A DNA stretch of 16,066 nt from NCBI GenBank assembly GCA_028289745.1, contig JANQOD010000105.1, positions 1 through 16,066 of the forward strand, read 5' to 3'. Made by a program: the position numbers and the translations under genes. Each line of letters starts with the position of its first letter. Position 1 is the stretch's first letter. The DNA is from Allomuricauda sp. (GTDB taxonomy: Bacteria; Bacteroidota; Bacteroidia; Flavobacteriales; Flavobacteriaceae). Of the stretch, positions 7,155 to 13,818 are shown piece after piece. The notes under the pieces are model-generated. The model did no database searches. It was not told the DNA's origin and worked only from the letters and a program-made list of their open reading frames with translations.

Positions 7155-8558
7155 TTATAGCCCTGATCTTGATAAATTCCATTCAATGGGCTCCCTTTCA
7201 ACACTGCAATCTGTATTCGGTTTTTGAAAAGGGGCGTTTAGAAATTCTTCGGTAATCTTAAAAAGACATGAATTCAAAAATTGATGGCTCTCGTCTAGAA
7301 AAATGACTTCATGACCATTGGTCAAATACTGAAGCGCACCGGTTGCGTTACTTGGTGGTGTTACTTGATCTAGATCGCCCGATATCATCAGCGTAGGAAT
7401 TTTGGAAACGACAGCTTGGTTCTCAATATTTGTGGCCCGGTAAGAATGCCAATCCGCCAACAACTTGACGGCCGAATCATAAAAAGTAAAGGCGGCCCCA
7501 AACTCAGATTGCCCTATCGCCATATCCAAAGCTGACGCATCATAGAACGGAAGCTCTTCATAAGCATCGACCGAATAGTTCATCGGAAAATTCATGAGGT
7601 CGTAAAAGGAATCGAAAACCCTTAAAAATTCAATAATGGGTTTGGTTTCCCCATTTTCCAGGGCTTCGATAAAAAAGGGGATATTACCAATTGAATAGCG
7701 ATCGTAGAGCGATATAAAGAGTAGTAAAAAAGCGTCGTGCGAATTGAGAACGAAGGGCTTGCCCTTATGGTCAAAACGCAAAGGTTCTGTTTGCAATTTT
7801 ATCAATACTTTTTGCAAACGTTCTTTTAGATTGGGGTATCGGCTGTTGCAATCTTTATTTTTTTTGCAACGCTCGAAAATCGCTAAAAGGGATCTGTCAA
7901 TGCTTCGCACCCGATCTTCGAACATATTGGATTCTGGCGGAAAAACCCCTATTAATATGGCACTTCGAACACTTTTGGGAAAATCTCGCATTATGGTCAA
8001 GCCCAGACGTGAGCCATACGAAGCTCCATAAAGGTTCCATTTCTTATGGCCCAAGGCCTTACGCAAATCCTCAAAATCAGCGGCATTCTCCCTACTGTTG
8101 TAACCAGCGAGATCAACACCTTTTTGTTGCATGGTTTTCTTGCATTCATTCATTACCAGGCCTGTAGCCTTGATGTCTTCCTCTACATTTAAATCTTGTC
8201 GTATGATGTCGAAGAGGGTAGAACCCATTTCAGTACAATTCGCTTCAGATGCACCCGTACCGCGTTGATCCATTAAGACAATATCCCTATCGTCGCGTAG
8301 CGGGTGATTTGCCCAAAATTCCTCCATGATCAAGGTAGCTGCTCCCGGTCCGCCCTGTAAATAGACAACGGGGGCTTTTGTCGAATCGGGTTTTTTGGCT
8401 TTTAGTACTTTATAAACCAACCTAAGGGTTCGCGAGTTTGGGTCATTTCGGTTTTCAGGAACCTCGAGAATCCCGTCCAAGACTTTCTCTTGAGAAGTTT
8501 TATTGCAAGCAAACAAGACAAGAAGTACAAGCAAAATCGTATGTACGCGTGTATTCAT
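7155..8558 (-). CDS. Alpha/beta-hydrolase lipoprotein, S33 (prolyl aminopeptidase/TAP-like) type
   Basis: The 467-residue protein starts with a lipoprotein signal peptide ending LLVLFAC (Cys18), so it should be anchored in the envelope. The hydrolase core shows the oxyanion segment LQGGPG near 68-73, DQRGTGAS near 97-104, the nucleophile elbow GASYGS with Ser180, a late SGDLDQVTPP with Asp397 as the likely acid, and DESHQF with His425. This is the layout of peptidase family S33 and the TAP-like C-terminal domain, acting on N-terminal residues of peptides or on small esters; the substrate is unknown. A cap insert spans about 200-350. ATG 8558 is chosen over the adjacent GTG 8561. It follows the SnoaL-like gene by about 30 bp with no boundary element, so the two probably form one unit. 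Confidence 0.88.
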   Translation of the reverse strand: MNTRVHTILLVLLVLFACNKTSQEKVLDGILEVPENRNDPNSRTLRLVYKVLKAKKPDSTKAPVVYLQGGPGAATLIMEEFWANHPLRDDRDIVLMDQRGTGASEANCTEMGSTLFDIIRQDLNVEEDIKATGLVMNECKKTMQQKGVDLAGYNSRENAADFEDLRKALGHKKWNLYGASYGSRLGLTIMRDFPKSVRSAILIGVFPPESNMFEDRVRSIDRSLLAIFERCKKNKDCNSRYPNLKERLQKVLIKLQTEPLRFDHKGKPFVLNSHDAFLLLFISLYDRYSIGNIPFFIEALENGETKPIIEFLRVFDSFYDLMNFPMNYSVDAYEELPFYDASALDMAIGQSEFGAAFTFYDSAVKLLADWHSYRATNIENQAVVSKIPTLMISGDLDQVTPPSNATGALQYLTNGHEVIFLDESHQFLNSCLFKITEEFLNAPFQKPNTDCSVEREPIEWNLSRSGL

Positions 8559-8590
8559 CACGTTGATTTTATGTCGTGCTTTTGTACTTT

Positions 8591-8950
8591 TTATTCGGTC
8601 GGGATCGGCAAATTATGTTGTCTTAAAAATGATAGTTTGTCCCAATAGCCTCTCTGAAATTTGATCTTCCCGTTCTCAATTTGAAAGAACCCGCAGCCCC
8701 TTAGACCCAAGGGGTCTTTCCATTCTAAAATTCCCCAATCGTCATCCTCGAAAATGTTCTCGATTATGCAGGTCATGTCTGCTTGGTCAAACTCATTTGC
8801 AAACATTTCTTTGATCGCAATTTTTCCAACCACCGGTTGATTCGTCACTTGGTGGTTAATGGCGTCATCGTGATAGAATTCCGAAATTTTTTCAGCGTTT
8901 CCTTCGTTAAAGGTTCTTACCCATTTTTCAATCAGTTCTTTTGGTCTCAT
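8591..8950 (-). CDS. SnoaL-like / NTF2-fold protein
   Basis: The 119-residue protein has the SnoaL/ester-cyclase-like NTF2 fold pattern: helical start ELIEKWVRTFNEGNAEKISEFYHDDAINH (split by Asn/Asp turns), a central VGKIAIKEMF helix, and the closing strand FFQIENGKIKFQRGYWDKLSFLRQ. Proteins of this group act as small-molecule isomerases or hydrolases, or only bind ligands; the sequence does not decide. There is no signal peptide, so it is cytoplasmic. It lies directly upstream of the hydrolase lipoprotein and is separated from the DUF4198-like gene by 77 bp filled by boundary element E1. Confidence 0.8.
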   Translation of the reverse strand: MRPKELIEKWVRTFNEGNAEKISEFYHDDAINHQVTNQPVVGKIAIKEMFANEFDQADMTCIIENIFEDDDWGILEWKDPLGLRGCGFFQIENGKIKFQRGYWDKLSFLRQHNLPIPTE

Positions 8951-8977
8951 TTTATCTGTTCGTTTTTGTCAGTATCG

Positions 8978-9022
8978 GGCATAACGGTCCAGTATAGCTG
9001 GCGTTTTAATGTCGGTTATACC
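8978..9022 (+). repeat. Boundary element E1, complete inverted-repeat structure
   Basis: GGCATAAC (8978-8985) pairs with GTTATACC (9015-9022) at 7 of 8 positions, and CCAG (8989-8992) pairs with CTGG (8998-9001) around TATAG. The left part GGCATAACGGTCCAGTATA joins the AACGG family, and the right part AGCTGGCG resembles the reverse complement of E3. It fills most of the 77-bp spacer between two minus-strand genes. The nested stems recall integron attC sites, but the core boxes do not fit the classical consensus. Confidence 0.6.
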
Positions 9023-9027
9023 TTGAG

Positions 9028-9834
9028 CTATTTTACCTCAAAAGTAAGGGTTGCCCAGTTTGATTCATAGTCTAAAGATTCTTCATCGCTTTCGAGCATA
9101 TGAATCGTGGCTATATACCATTGCCCTTCATTGTCAATGGTAAAACCAACCTCTCCATTATCGTTGGTTCTTAAAGAGGTCTCGCCCTCGCCTTTCTCCC
9201 CAAAGTTCTTGCGCGAGCTGACATGTACGGTTTGGTTGCCAAGGGGTTCGCCCTTATACAACAGTTTGAACGACATACTATCTCGTACTGAAAGGGTATA
9301 GGGATTTTTTAGCGGAATAAATTCTATTGGGTACGCTAGGGAGGTCGAAAAATGGTCGGTTCTCTGTTCGCCAACCTGAAATATGGCCTTTACGTGTTTT
9401 GAATATTTTTCATGGGCCACTTGATCAGAAATTCCTTTGGCCTTTCTATCTGCAATTACGGCCGTCAAGCCTTCGTGTTCCAGATAAGCCGTAAAATCTT
9501 CCCCGTTGAGTTCGATTACTCTTGGTTTTGTTGAAATACCGGCCACATAAGTTCCCGCAGCGCCCGTTTTGAATTTCAAATAGGTGGCCTTGTCTTTATC
9601 GTAGTAATCATTGGGGGAGGGTTCGAAATTGTAGTCAGGCCCGATGATCTGTGGGGCGATGATTCGATCTCTTGTGATCACGTTTTCACTTTCATCGAAT
9701 GTTCCGTTAAAAAGATATAGTTCGAATCGGCCATTCTCATCAAGAAAGTACGTGTCAGACTTTAGAAATAGTTCATGTGACGATAAGGTGAAAAATAGGG
9801 CCAATAGTAGTAGGGCAATTGCTGTTCTTTTCAT
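9028..9834 (-). CDS. DUF4198-like periplasmic protein
   Basis: The 268-residue product begins with a clear signal peptide (MKRTAIALLLLALFFTLSS), then HELFLK, the typical mature start of DUF4198 proteins, which often lie near metal-uptake genes and have NikM-like domains. The body is beta-rich, and the end holds a carboxypeptidase-regulatory-like segment (GNQTVHVSSR, NDNGEVGFTIDNEGQWYIATI). A role in metal handling is family knowledge only; no transporter gene adjoins it here. The ATG at 9834 is chosen because the signal peptide begins there; an upstream in-frame ATG at 9933 would bury it behind 33 unlike residues, and that extension runs through boundary element E5. Confidence 0.8.
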   Translation of the reverse strand: MKRTAIALLLLALFFTLSSHELFLKSDTYFLDENGRFELYLFNGTFDESENVITRDRIIAPQIIGPDYNFEPSPNDYYDKDKATYLKFKTGAAGTYVAGISTKPRVIELNGEDFTAYLEHEGLTAVIADRKAKGISDQVAHEKYSKHVKAIFQVGEQRTDHFSTSLAYPIEFIPLKNPYTLSVRDSMSFKLLYKGEPLGNQTVHVSSRKNFGEKGEGETSLRTNDNGEVGFTIDNEGQWYIATIHMLESDEESLDYESNWATLTFEVK

Positions 9835-9853
9835 TTCAATGGTTTGATTTGTT

Positions 9854-9880
9854 CTCGGTAACGGGCTCGGCCATGAGTAG
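9854..9880 (+). repeat. Boundary element E5
   Basis: TCGGTAACGGGCTCGGCCA aligns with E2 and E7 without gaps, sharing AACG and the GGCCAT/GGCTAT end. It lies 20 bp upstream of the DUF4198-like start, in the divergent gap before the four-TM/XRE pair. Confidence 0.5.
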
Positions 9881-9950
9881 TTTTGTATCTCGATAGCTGT
9901 GGGCACAATGGTTGATCGGTCTAAAGTTAACAAGAATGCCGCAGCCCGCC

Positions 9951-10017
9951 AGAACGACAGAGTCGTTCTCGTAAATTATCGTCATTTACGACAGTTGTAT
10001 TTTACTTTAAGTAAAGT
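9951..10017. promoter_or_regulatory. Cluster of three palindromes, candidate operators
   Basis: Three separate inverted repeats stand in a row. AGAACGAC/GTCGTTCT is a perfect 8-bp stem with a 3-nt loop (9951-9969). CGTAAAT/ATTTACG is a 7-bp repeat with a 7-nt spacer (9970-9990). ACTTTAAGTAAAGT (10004-10017) is a near-perfect 14-bp dyad ending 3 bp before the -33 box of the next gene. The last is the best operator candidate for the XRE regulator encoded downstream; this link is inference. Confidence 0.5.
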
Positions 10018-10020
10018 TTA

Positions 10021-10052
10021 TTTGTCATTTAGTTATTTTTGTTTTACATTTG
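10021..10052 (+). promoter_or_regulatory. Bacteroidetes-type promoter for the four-TM/XRE pair
   Basis: TTTG at 10021-10024, a 20-nt spacer and TACATTTG at 10045-10052 match the -33/-7 consensus fully. Transcription would start near 10059, leaving a short leader before ATG 10075. A second -7-like box, TATTTTTG, lies at 10034-10041 without a well-placed -33 box. Confidence 0.7.
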
Positions 10053-10074
10053 TTGAAACATTAATACCTGAATT

Positions 10075-10551
10075 ATGAAATTGAACTATCTGTTTCCCAA
10101 CAAGTACAAGAAAATAGGTTGGTTTATACTCATTCCAACGGCAATTTTTGGTTTACTGACCCTTATTTTAGACTACGAACCCACTTCTTTAGATGTTGAT
10201 GTGCCCGCTATTTTTGTCGACGAGGTTTTTGGTGATAAACACTTTGTCGGCATTGTCAACAACAATATTTTAAACGAGATTTTGGGTGTGCTGCTGATCA
10301 TTAGCTTACTTATGGTTGCCTTTTCCAAAGAAAAATCAGAAGATGAATATATTTCCAAGATCAGGTTGGAATCTTTGGTCTGGGCCGTCTATTTTAACTA
10401 TACCATTCTTCTATTGTCATTTGTATTCATATTCGACCTGTCTTTTTTGTGGGTCATGATATTCAATATGTTTACCATTTTATTGTTCTTCATCATTCGA
10501 TTTAACTGGCAAATTTCCAAACTCAAAAAATCAGCTCGCTATGAAGAATAA
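10075..10551 (+). CDS. Small four-TM membrane protein paired with an XRE regulator
   Basis: I do not recognise a named domain. The 158-residue protein has four hydrophobic segments, at about 14-33, 66-84, 102-122 and 124-142, with a soluble loop of about 30 residues (34-65) between the first two and a short charged loop (85-97) rich in Lys, Glu and Asp between the second and third. The tail KLKKSARYEE is basic then acidic. Membrane proteins of this size are often encoded just before a short XRE regulator in Bacteroidetes and Firmicutes; the regulator may control the membrane protein or sense through it. The start has a strong promoter 23 bp upstream, and the last 11 nt overlap the next gene, so the pair is translationally coupled. 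Confidence 0.8.
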   Translation: MKLNYLFPNKYKKIGWFILIPTAIFGLLTLILDYEPTSLDVDVPAIFVDEVFGDKHFVGIVNNNILNEILGVLLIISLLMVAFSKEKSEDEYISKIRLESLVWAVYFNYTILLLSFVFIFDLSFLWVMIFNMFTILLFFIIRFNWQISKLKKSARYEE

Positions 10552-10747
10552 CATCAAGGTCGAGAGGGCCAAAAAAAATATTACACAGGCTGATTTGGCC
10601 AAACTGGCAAAGGTCAGTAGACAAACCATTAATGCCATAGAATTGGGAAAATATGTTCCGTCGACCGTTTTGTCTTTGAGACTGGCCCAAATATTTGAAG
10701 TTGAAGTAAGCCAGCTTTTTACTTTAGAACCCTCTGATTGGGATTAG
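10541..10747 (+). CDS. Short XRE-family (Cro/CI-type) transcriptional regulator
   Basis: The 68-residue protein is little more than one HTH_3 domain: IKVERAKKNITQADLAKLAKVSRQTINAIELGKYVPSTVLSLRLAQIF covers the five helices, with QADLAKLAKVSRQTINAIE as the HTH. The end LFTLEPSDWD matches the YozG-like group of mini-regulators paired with membrane proteins. It lacks a ligand or dimer domain. It overlaps the membrane protein gene by 11 nt. The 14-bp dyad at 10004-10017, adjoining the operon promoter, is a plausible autoregulatory site. Confidence 0.92.
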   Translation: MKNNIKVERAKKNITQADLAKLAKVSRQTINAIELGKYVPSTVLSLRLAQIFEVEVSQLFTLEPSDWD

Positions 10748-10770
10748 GGCATAGTACCATCAAAGAAAAA

Positions 10771-10823
10771 GTATATGCGGCGTGGCCAGCTTTTGCAGAA
10801 AGTGACCGTCATAGATTGTTACC
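10771..10823 (-). repeat. Boundary element E3
   Basis: GTATATGCGGCGTGGCCAGC (10771-10790) matches E4 at 16 of 20 positions, and ATTGTTACC (10815-10823) corresponds to ATTGTTGTAGCC in E4. On the minus strand the middle reads GACGGTCAC, like the AACGGTC block of E1. It lies between the convergent XRE and DUF1349 genes and occupies most of their 84-bp gap. Confidence 0.55.
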
Positions 10824-10831
10824 ACACGTTT

Positions 10832-11551
10832 TCATTCTCCCTTTCTTAGATCTTTGACGGTCGTTTTTGTAATTTCAAAATAGACGATTTCATGGGTTGC
10901 CGCCTCCCCGACCGGACTTTGGGCCTCTATGCCGATTTTGACCGAATCTGCATTTGGCAACGTGCTCAACCGGGCCATTTTGAAATCGTTTCCATCTTTT
11001 GACCAAAGCATGGAATAATTGTGGTTTTTTCGAACCAATTTTAACCAGATTTGGTCTTGGTCTTTTAAGATCGCCCCATTGGCATCATCAGAAATCTCTT
11101 TTGTAACCACAGAAACAATGCTTCTTCCCGTCGCATCAGAATTTTCAAAAGCGAACTTTATCCAGTGATCGTTATCTATGTGCACCATTAGTGCCACGGC
11201 GTTCCACAATGAAGAAAAATCGGGCCGCACCAACGCTTTTGCAACAAAATCACCCTTCACTTCCTTATACAATATCGGTGCGGTGGCCGTCTTCTTTTGG
11301 TCCTCCGGATTATTAAAAAAATCGGTTTCCTTTTCAGCGACCACCTTTAAGGTTCCCTCTTTTATTTCAAAAGACCCGGGTTCGTTCAGCCACTTGAAAT
11401 CTCCCAAATTTTTATCGGTAAGCTGTTTCAACATATTGTTTTGCCCATGGGCCATGCCCGTTGATTTTGAATTCTTGTCTTGAGCGCACCCTAGCTGAAG
11501 CAATAAAAGCATCATGAGAAGGGGAATACAATTTCGAACGGTGGTCTGCAT
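10832..11551 (-). CDS. DUF1349 domain lipoprotein
   Basis: The 239-residue product has a lipoprotein signal ending LLQLGC (Cys23), then a single DUF1349 domain, a concanavalin-like beta sandwich. Supporting stretches are LGDFKWLNEPGSFEIKEG, TATAPILYKEVKGDFVAKA, ALMVHIDNDHWIKFAFEN and the closing VKIGIEAQSPVG, which are typical for the family. DUF1349 proteins are thought to bind carbohydrate-like ligands, but no catalytic activity is established. ATG 11551 starts the signal peptide; the in-frame ATG at 11662 would prefix 37 residues that run through boundary element E7. The gene is convergent with the XRE gene and divergent from the DinB-like gene. Confidence 0.88.
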   Translation of the reverse strand: MQTTVRNCIPLLMMLLLLQLGCAQDKNSKSTGMAHGQNNMLKQLTDKNLGDFKWLNEPGSFEIKEGTLKVVAEKETDFFNNPEDQKKTATAPILYKEVKGDFVAKALVRPDFSSLWNAVALMVHIDNDHWIKFAFENSDATGRSIVSVVTKEISDDANGAILKDQDQIWLKLVRKNHNYSMLWSKDGNDFKMARLSTLPNADSVKIGIEAQSPVGEAATHEIVYFEITKTTVKDLRKGE

Positions 11552-11975
11552 CTTGTCTGGCTTTTTTATTAATCGATGGCAACGCCCTTGGCCATAGGTC
11601 GGGGGCGAATTGCTACGGACTAAGATAATGATTATGCGTAAGCCAGTGCCAGCGATGCCCATGGGTCTTATTCGCAGACGGTTTTAACCCCCCTTGGGCA
11701 AACTTCAAATACTTTGCGCAATCATTATTTACTGGGCCCTATGGAGACCGAATGTATCCGGTCTTTCAAAACCGTGTATTGCGGTAAGGGACAAAATCAT
11801 AACAATATATTAAGAGAATTCAACCTTGGTTTTTTTAATTTCAGCCATTATCGCGACGAAAGAATTAACAGAAAAACACTGTGGGCCAAAAAGCTTCACC
11901 ATATTCTTTTGATATCATTTGTGGCGGCTGCCCAGAATAGGTTGAGGTCAAATAACGCATTTAATCAATTTTACA
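11552..11975. other. 424-bp divergent gap with element E7
   Basis: The gap separates the DUF1349 and DinB-like genes. Element E7 lies at 11574-11600 and the motif TGCCAGCGATG, also present in E4, at 11647-11657. The rest is AT-rich from about 11800 on and probably holds the promoter of the DinB-like gene, although no full TTTG-N19-21-TAnnTTTG match was found. A 90-codon frame starting at TTG 11714 is open but unconvincing. Confidence 0.6.
11574..11600 (+). repeat. Boundary element E7
   Basis: ATGGCAACGCCCTTGGCCA aligns with E5 and E2 without gaps. It lies just upstream of the DUF1349 lipoprotein start; TGCCAGCGATG about 50 bp further on (11647-11657) is identical to part of E4. Confidence 0.5.
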
Positions 11976-12539
11976 ATGAACGCTAAAAGAAAAAGGTATT
12001 CCGTTTTGCTGCTATTCTTCTCTATTTCAATAGGCTTGGCCCAAGGCGAGATCAAACCAACGGAAGGGTTCTCCCCACAGATCGGTATTATGGTCGATAT
12101 GCTAGAAGAGGTCAAGGCGCTTATCGAGGAACAAACCCGTGATTTGAGTCAAACGGAAACCGATTTTCTATTCGATGAACAGGCCAACAGCATCGGTGCC
12201 ATGATCATGCACATGGCGGCCACGGAGGCCTATATTCAGGTAGAGCTCTTGGAAGAACGTCAGTGGACCGATGAAGAACGCTCGTTTTGGGAACTGGCCG
12301 GCGGTTTGGGAGAAGAGTCAAGAACCCAGCTAAAAGGAAAACCCATAACCTACTATTTAGATTTGTGGGACGGGGTAAGAAAAAAAACCCTTGAAGGCCT
12401 AAAGACCAAAGATGATGCCTGGTTTGCGGCGAGTATCGATGAGGGCATGAACAACCATTGGGCCTGGTTCCATATCTTAAAACATTCCGCCAATCACAGG
12501 GGGCAGATCGCTTTGATCAAGGCAAGGCTTCCGAAGTGA
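11976..12539 (+). CDS. Secreted DinB-superfamily protein
   Basis: The 187-residue protein has a basic start and hydrophobic stretch (YSVLLLFFSISIGLAQG) that read as a signal peptide cleaved near residue 23, followed by a DinB four-helix bundle. His79 (MIMHMAATE) and the pair His170/His174 in HSANHRGQI form the expected metal triad. DinB relatives include thiol-dependent transferases and many proteins of unknown function; here the signal peptide places it outside the cytoplasm, which excludes a DNA-damage role. The substrate is unknown. It stands alone, convergent with the DUF6624-like gene across element E4. Confidence 0.85.
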   Translation: MNAKRKRYSVLLLFFSISIGLAQGEIKPTEGFSPQIGIMVDMLEEVKALIEEQTRDLSQTETDFLFDEQANSIGAMIMHMAATEAYIQVELLEERQWTDEERSFWELAGGLGEESRTQLKGKPITYYLDLWDGVRKKTLEGLKTKDDAWFAASIDEGMNNHWAWFHILKHSANHRGQIALIKARLPK

Positions 12540-12586
12540 TCCCGCAAGGTTCAACTGCACAGGATCATTTAAAGTTTTAAACTGTT

Positions 12587-12638
12587 TGCCAGCGATGGGT
12601 ATATGTGGCGTGACCAAGCTATACATTGTTGTAGCCGG
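12587..12638 (-). repeat. Boundary element E4
   Basis: TGCCAGCGATG (12587-12597, also at 11647) is followed by GTATATGTGGCGTGACCAAG (12599-12618, 16 of 20 shared with E3) and ATTGTTGTAGCC (12625-12636). GTATA/TATAC and TGG/CCA give a nested hairpin at 12599-12624. It lies between convergent genes. Confidence 0.55.
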
Positions 12639-12641
12639 TTT

Positions 12642-13373
12642 TTATTTTTCTTTGATTTTATATTCTCCTTCTTTTAATGGCTCCAATCCTATAGTTTTTC
12701 TGGCGTTGTTTGTTTTCTCTATATTTTCTATTTCAGGCAAGCCCATACTCATTGTGGCGGGGTCGAAAGATTTAGTGCTTCCATACAATTGTGGTTCGTT
12801 GAGAATTTTTGCTTTGATGTTATCAACGAACAATGCAAAAGATTCTGCTTTCATTCTTTTTTCCTTCACTTCTGGCAAAAGTATTTCTTCCATCTCCTCA
12901 AGGAATTTTTGGGGCTCAATTTCAATTGGTGGATGAAGCAATATCGGAAATAGCTTGTCTTTCTTTACGTTTAATCTTTCTTTGGAAGGGTATCCGTATA
13001 CATCAATGATCTCTTTGAGGTCATTGTAATTCTGATAATCTAATTTGTGCTGCAGTTTCCAAAGGGAATCTATTTGTTCTTTTTCTAAAGTTTTCTCAAT
13101 AGTCTGGGTAAAAGCGACATATTCTTCCAAGGATGCGGTTTTCCTTAGCGCTTTGTCTTCCTTGATTTTTTCTTTGTTCAATGTTCCCAAGGATATGATA
13201 TTGCGATATTTTTTGTCTAGCTCAGCCATTTTTTCTATCTCAACAATTATCTTTTGTTTTTCAGATTCAGAGAGTTGAAATGATTTTGTCTTAACCGTTT
13301 TATTTGTAGAGTTCAAGCAACTCCAACAAAAAATTGAACCGATCAATAGTGAAAACAATTTAAGTGTATTCAT
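12642..13373 (-). CDS. DUF6624-like exported protein
   Basis: The 243-residue protein has an N-terminal hydrophobic stretch ending CWSC (Cys16, Cys19), either a weak lipobox or a cleavable signal. The middle is strongly charged and helical. The C-terminal half shows the run of motifs I associate with DUF6624: NDLKEIIDVYGYPSKE (117-132), LLHPPIE (145-151) where relatives have a QH pair, QLYGS (195-199), PEIENIEKTNNARKTIGLEPL (213-233). No enzymatic function is established. It is the second gene after the 64-residue membrane protein, 17 bp apart, so the two should be co-transcribed. Base composition is more AT-rich than that of gltX. Confidence 0.7.
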   Translation of the reverse strand: MNTLKLFSLLIGSIFCWSCLNSTNKTVKTKSFQLSESEKQKIIVEIEKMAELDKKYRNIISLGTLNKEKIKEDKALRKTASLEEYVAFTQTIEKTLEKEQIDSLWKLQHKLDYQNYNDLKEIIDVYGYPSKERLNVKKDKLFPILLHPPIEIEPQKFLEEMEEILLPEVKEKRMKAESFALFVDNIKAKILNEPQLYGSTKSFDPATMSMGLPEIENIEKTNNARKTIGLEPLKEGEYKIKEK

Positions 13374-13390
13374 TTTTTCTTTTTTTACTT

Positions 13391-13585
13391 CTATGAAAAG
13401 TATCGGTAAATTCCAGCGATGCCAATCATAAAGAATATTACCAAGCCGCCAATTATTTCAATGCTATATGATTTTAGCCACCAGTTGTCCAGTTTTTTCC
13501 AGTCCCTTATTTCTTTTATTCCCCAAACAATTGAGACAACAAGACTTATTAAACCAATAAGCAATTCTTTTTCCTTCTTATCCAT
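13391..13585 (-). CDS. Small two-TM membrane protein
   Basis: The 64-residue product has two hydrophobic helices, at about 9-23 (LIGLISLVVSIVWGI) and 43-60 (IEIIGGLVIFFMIGIAGI), joined by a charged, Trp-rich loop. I do not recognise it. The support is its clean membrane pattern, an ATG start and 17-bp spacing to the DUF6624-like gene. Element E2 lies 11 bp upstream of its start. Confidence 0.65.
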   Translation of the reverse strand: MDKKEKELLIGLISLVVSIVWGIKEIRDWKKLDNWWLKSYSIEIIGGLVIFFMIGIAGIYRYFS

Positions 13586-13595
13586 TTATTCAGCT

Positions 13596-13681
13596 TGTTG
13601 CTAACGGTCCCGGCTATGATTTCGGCTTGGGAAATCCTATCGGATTTTTCAAGTGAGAAATCGAACTGAATTTAAAGTTAG
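13596..13681 (+). repeat. Boundary element E2 with long hairpin
   Basis: TTGCTAACGGTCCCGGCTA (13598-13616) is the best match to the family consensus. CTAAC (13601-13605) pairs with GTTAG (13677-13681). Inside, GATTTC/GAAATC (13618-13623, 13657-13662) and a 12-bp stem with two G-U pairs (13626-13637, 13642-13653) close on the loop TATC. It lies in the divergent gap between the small membrane protein and the antitoxin. Confidence 0.6.
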
Positions 13682-13738
13682 GAATTTTGTTTTTGGTGCA
13701 TTGGTAAAGCTGAATTATAGCCTTTGTTGGCAATAGTT

Positions 13739-13789
13739 TTTGTCAAGTTTAACAATCCAAATGTAAGTTTGTTTCGTTTATTTCGTTTA
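13739..13789 (+). promoter_or_regulatory. Promoter and tandem 9-bp operator of the toxin-antitoxin pair
   Basis: TTTG (13739-13742), a 21-nt spacer and TAAGTTTG (13764-13771) match the Bacteroidetes promoter. Directly behind the -7 box are two adjoining perfect copies of TTTCGTTTA (13772-13780 and 13781-13789), placed over the expected transcription start, where a bound antitoxin would block initiation. Autoregulation is the norm for type II pairs; binding here is inference. Confidence 0.6.
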
Positions 13790-13818
13790 ATATTGTATAA
13801 CCAAACACAATTCGCACA

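Noticed and set aside
7108..7182. Longer start of the methyltransferase
   Set aside because: It overlaps the hydrolase gene and adds a basic, low-information segment; ATG 7107 gives a normal N-terminus.
9835..9933. N-terminal extension of the DUF4198-like protein
   Set aside because: It would put 33 residues ahead of a good signal peptide and translate boundary element E5.
11552..11662. N-terminal extension of the DUF1349 lipoprotein
   Set aside because: It would bury the lipoprotein signal and translate element E7.
11714..11986. A 90-codon frame before the DinB-like gene
   Set aside because: It starts with TTG, has no recognisable domain, overlaps the DinB start and has unbiased composition; I treat the region as non-coding.
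13413..13421. CCAGCGATG shared with elements E4 and E7
   Set aside because: It lies inside the coding end of the 64-residue protein (IGIAGI) and is short enough to be chance.
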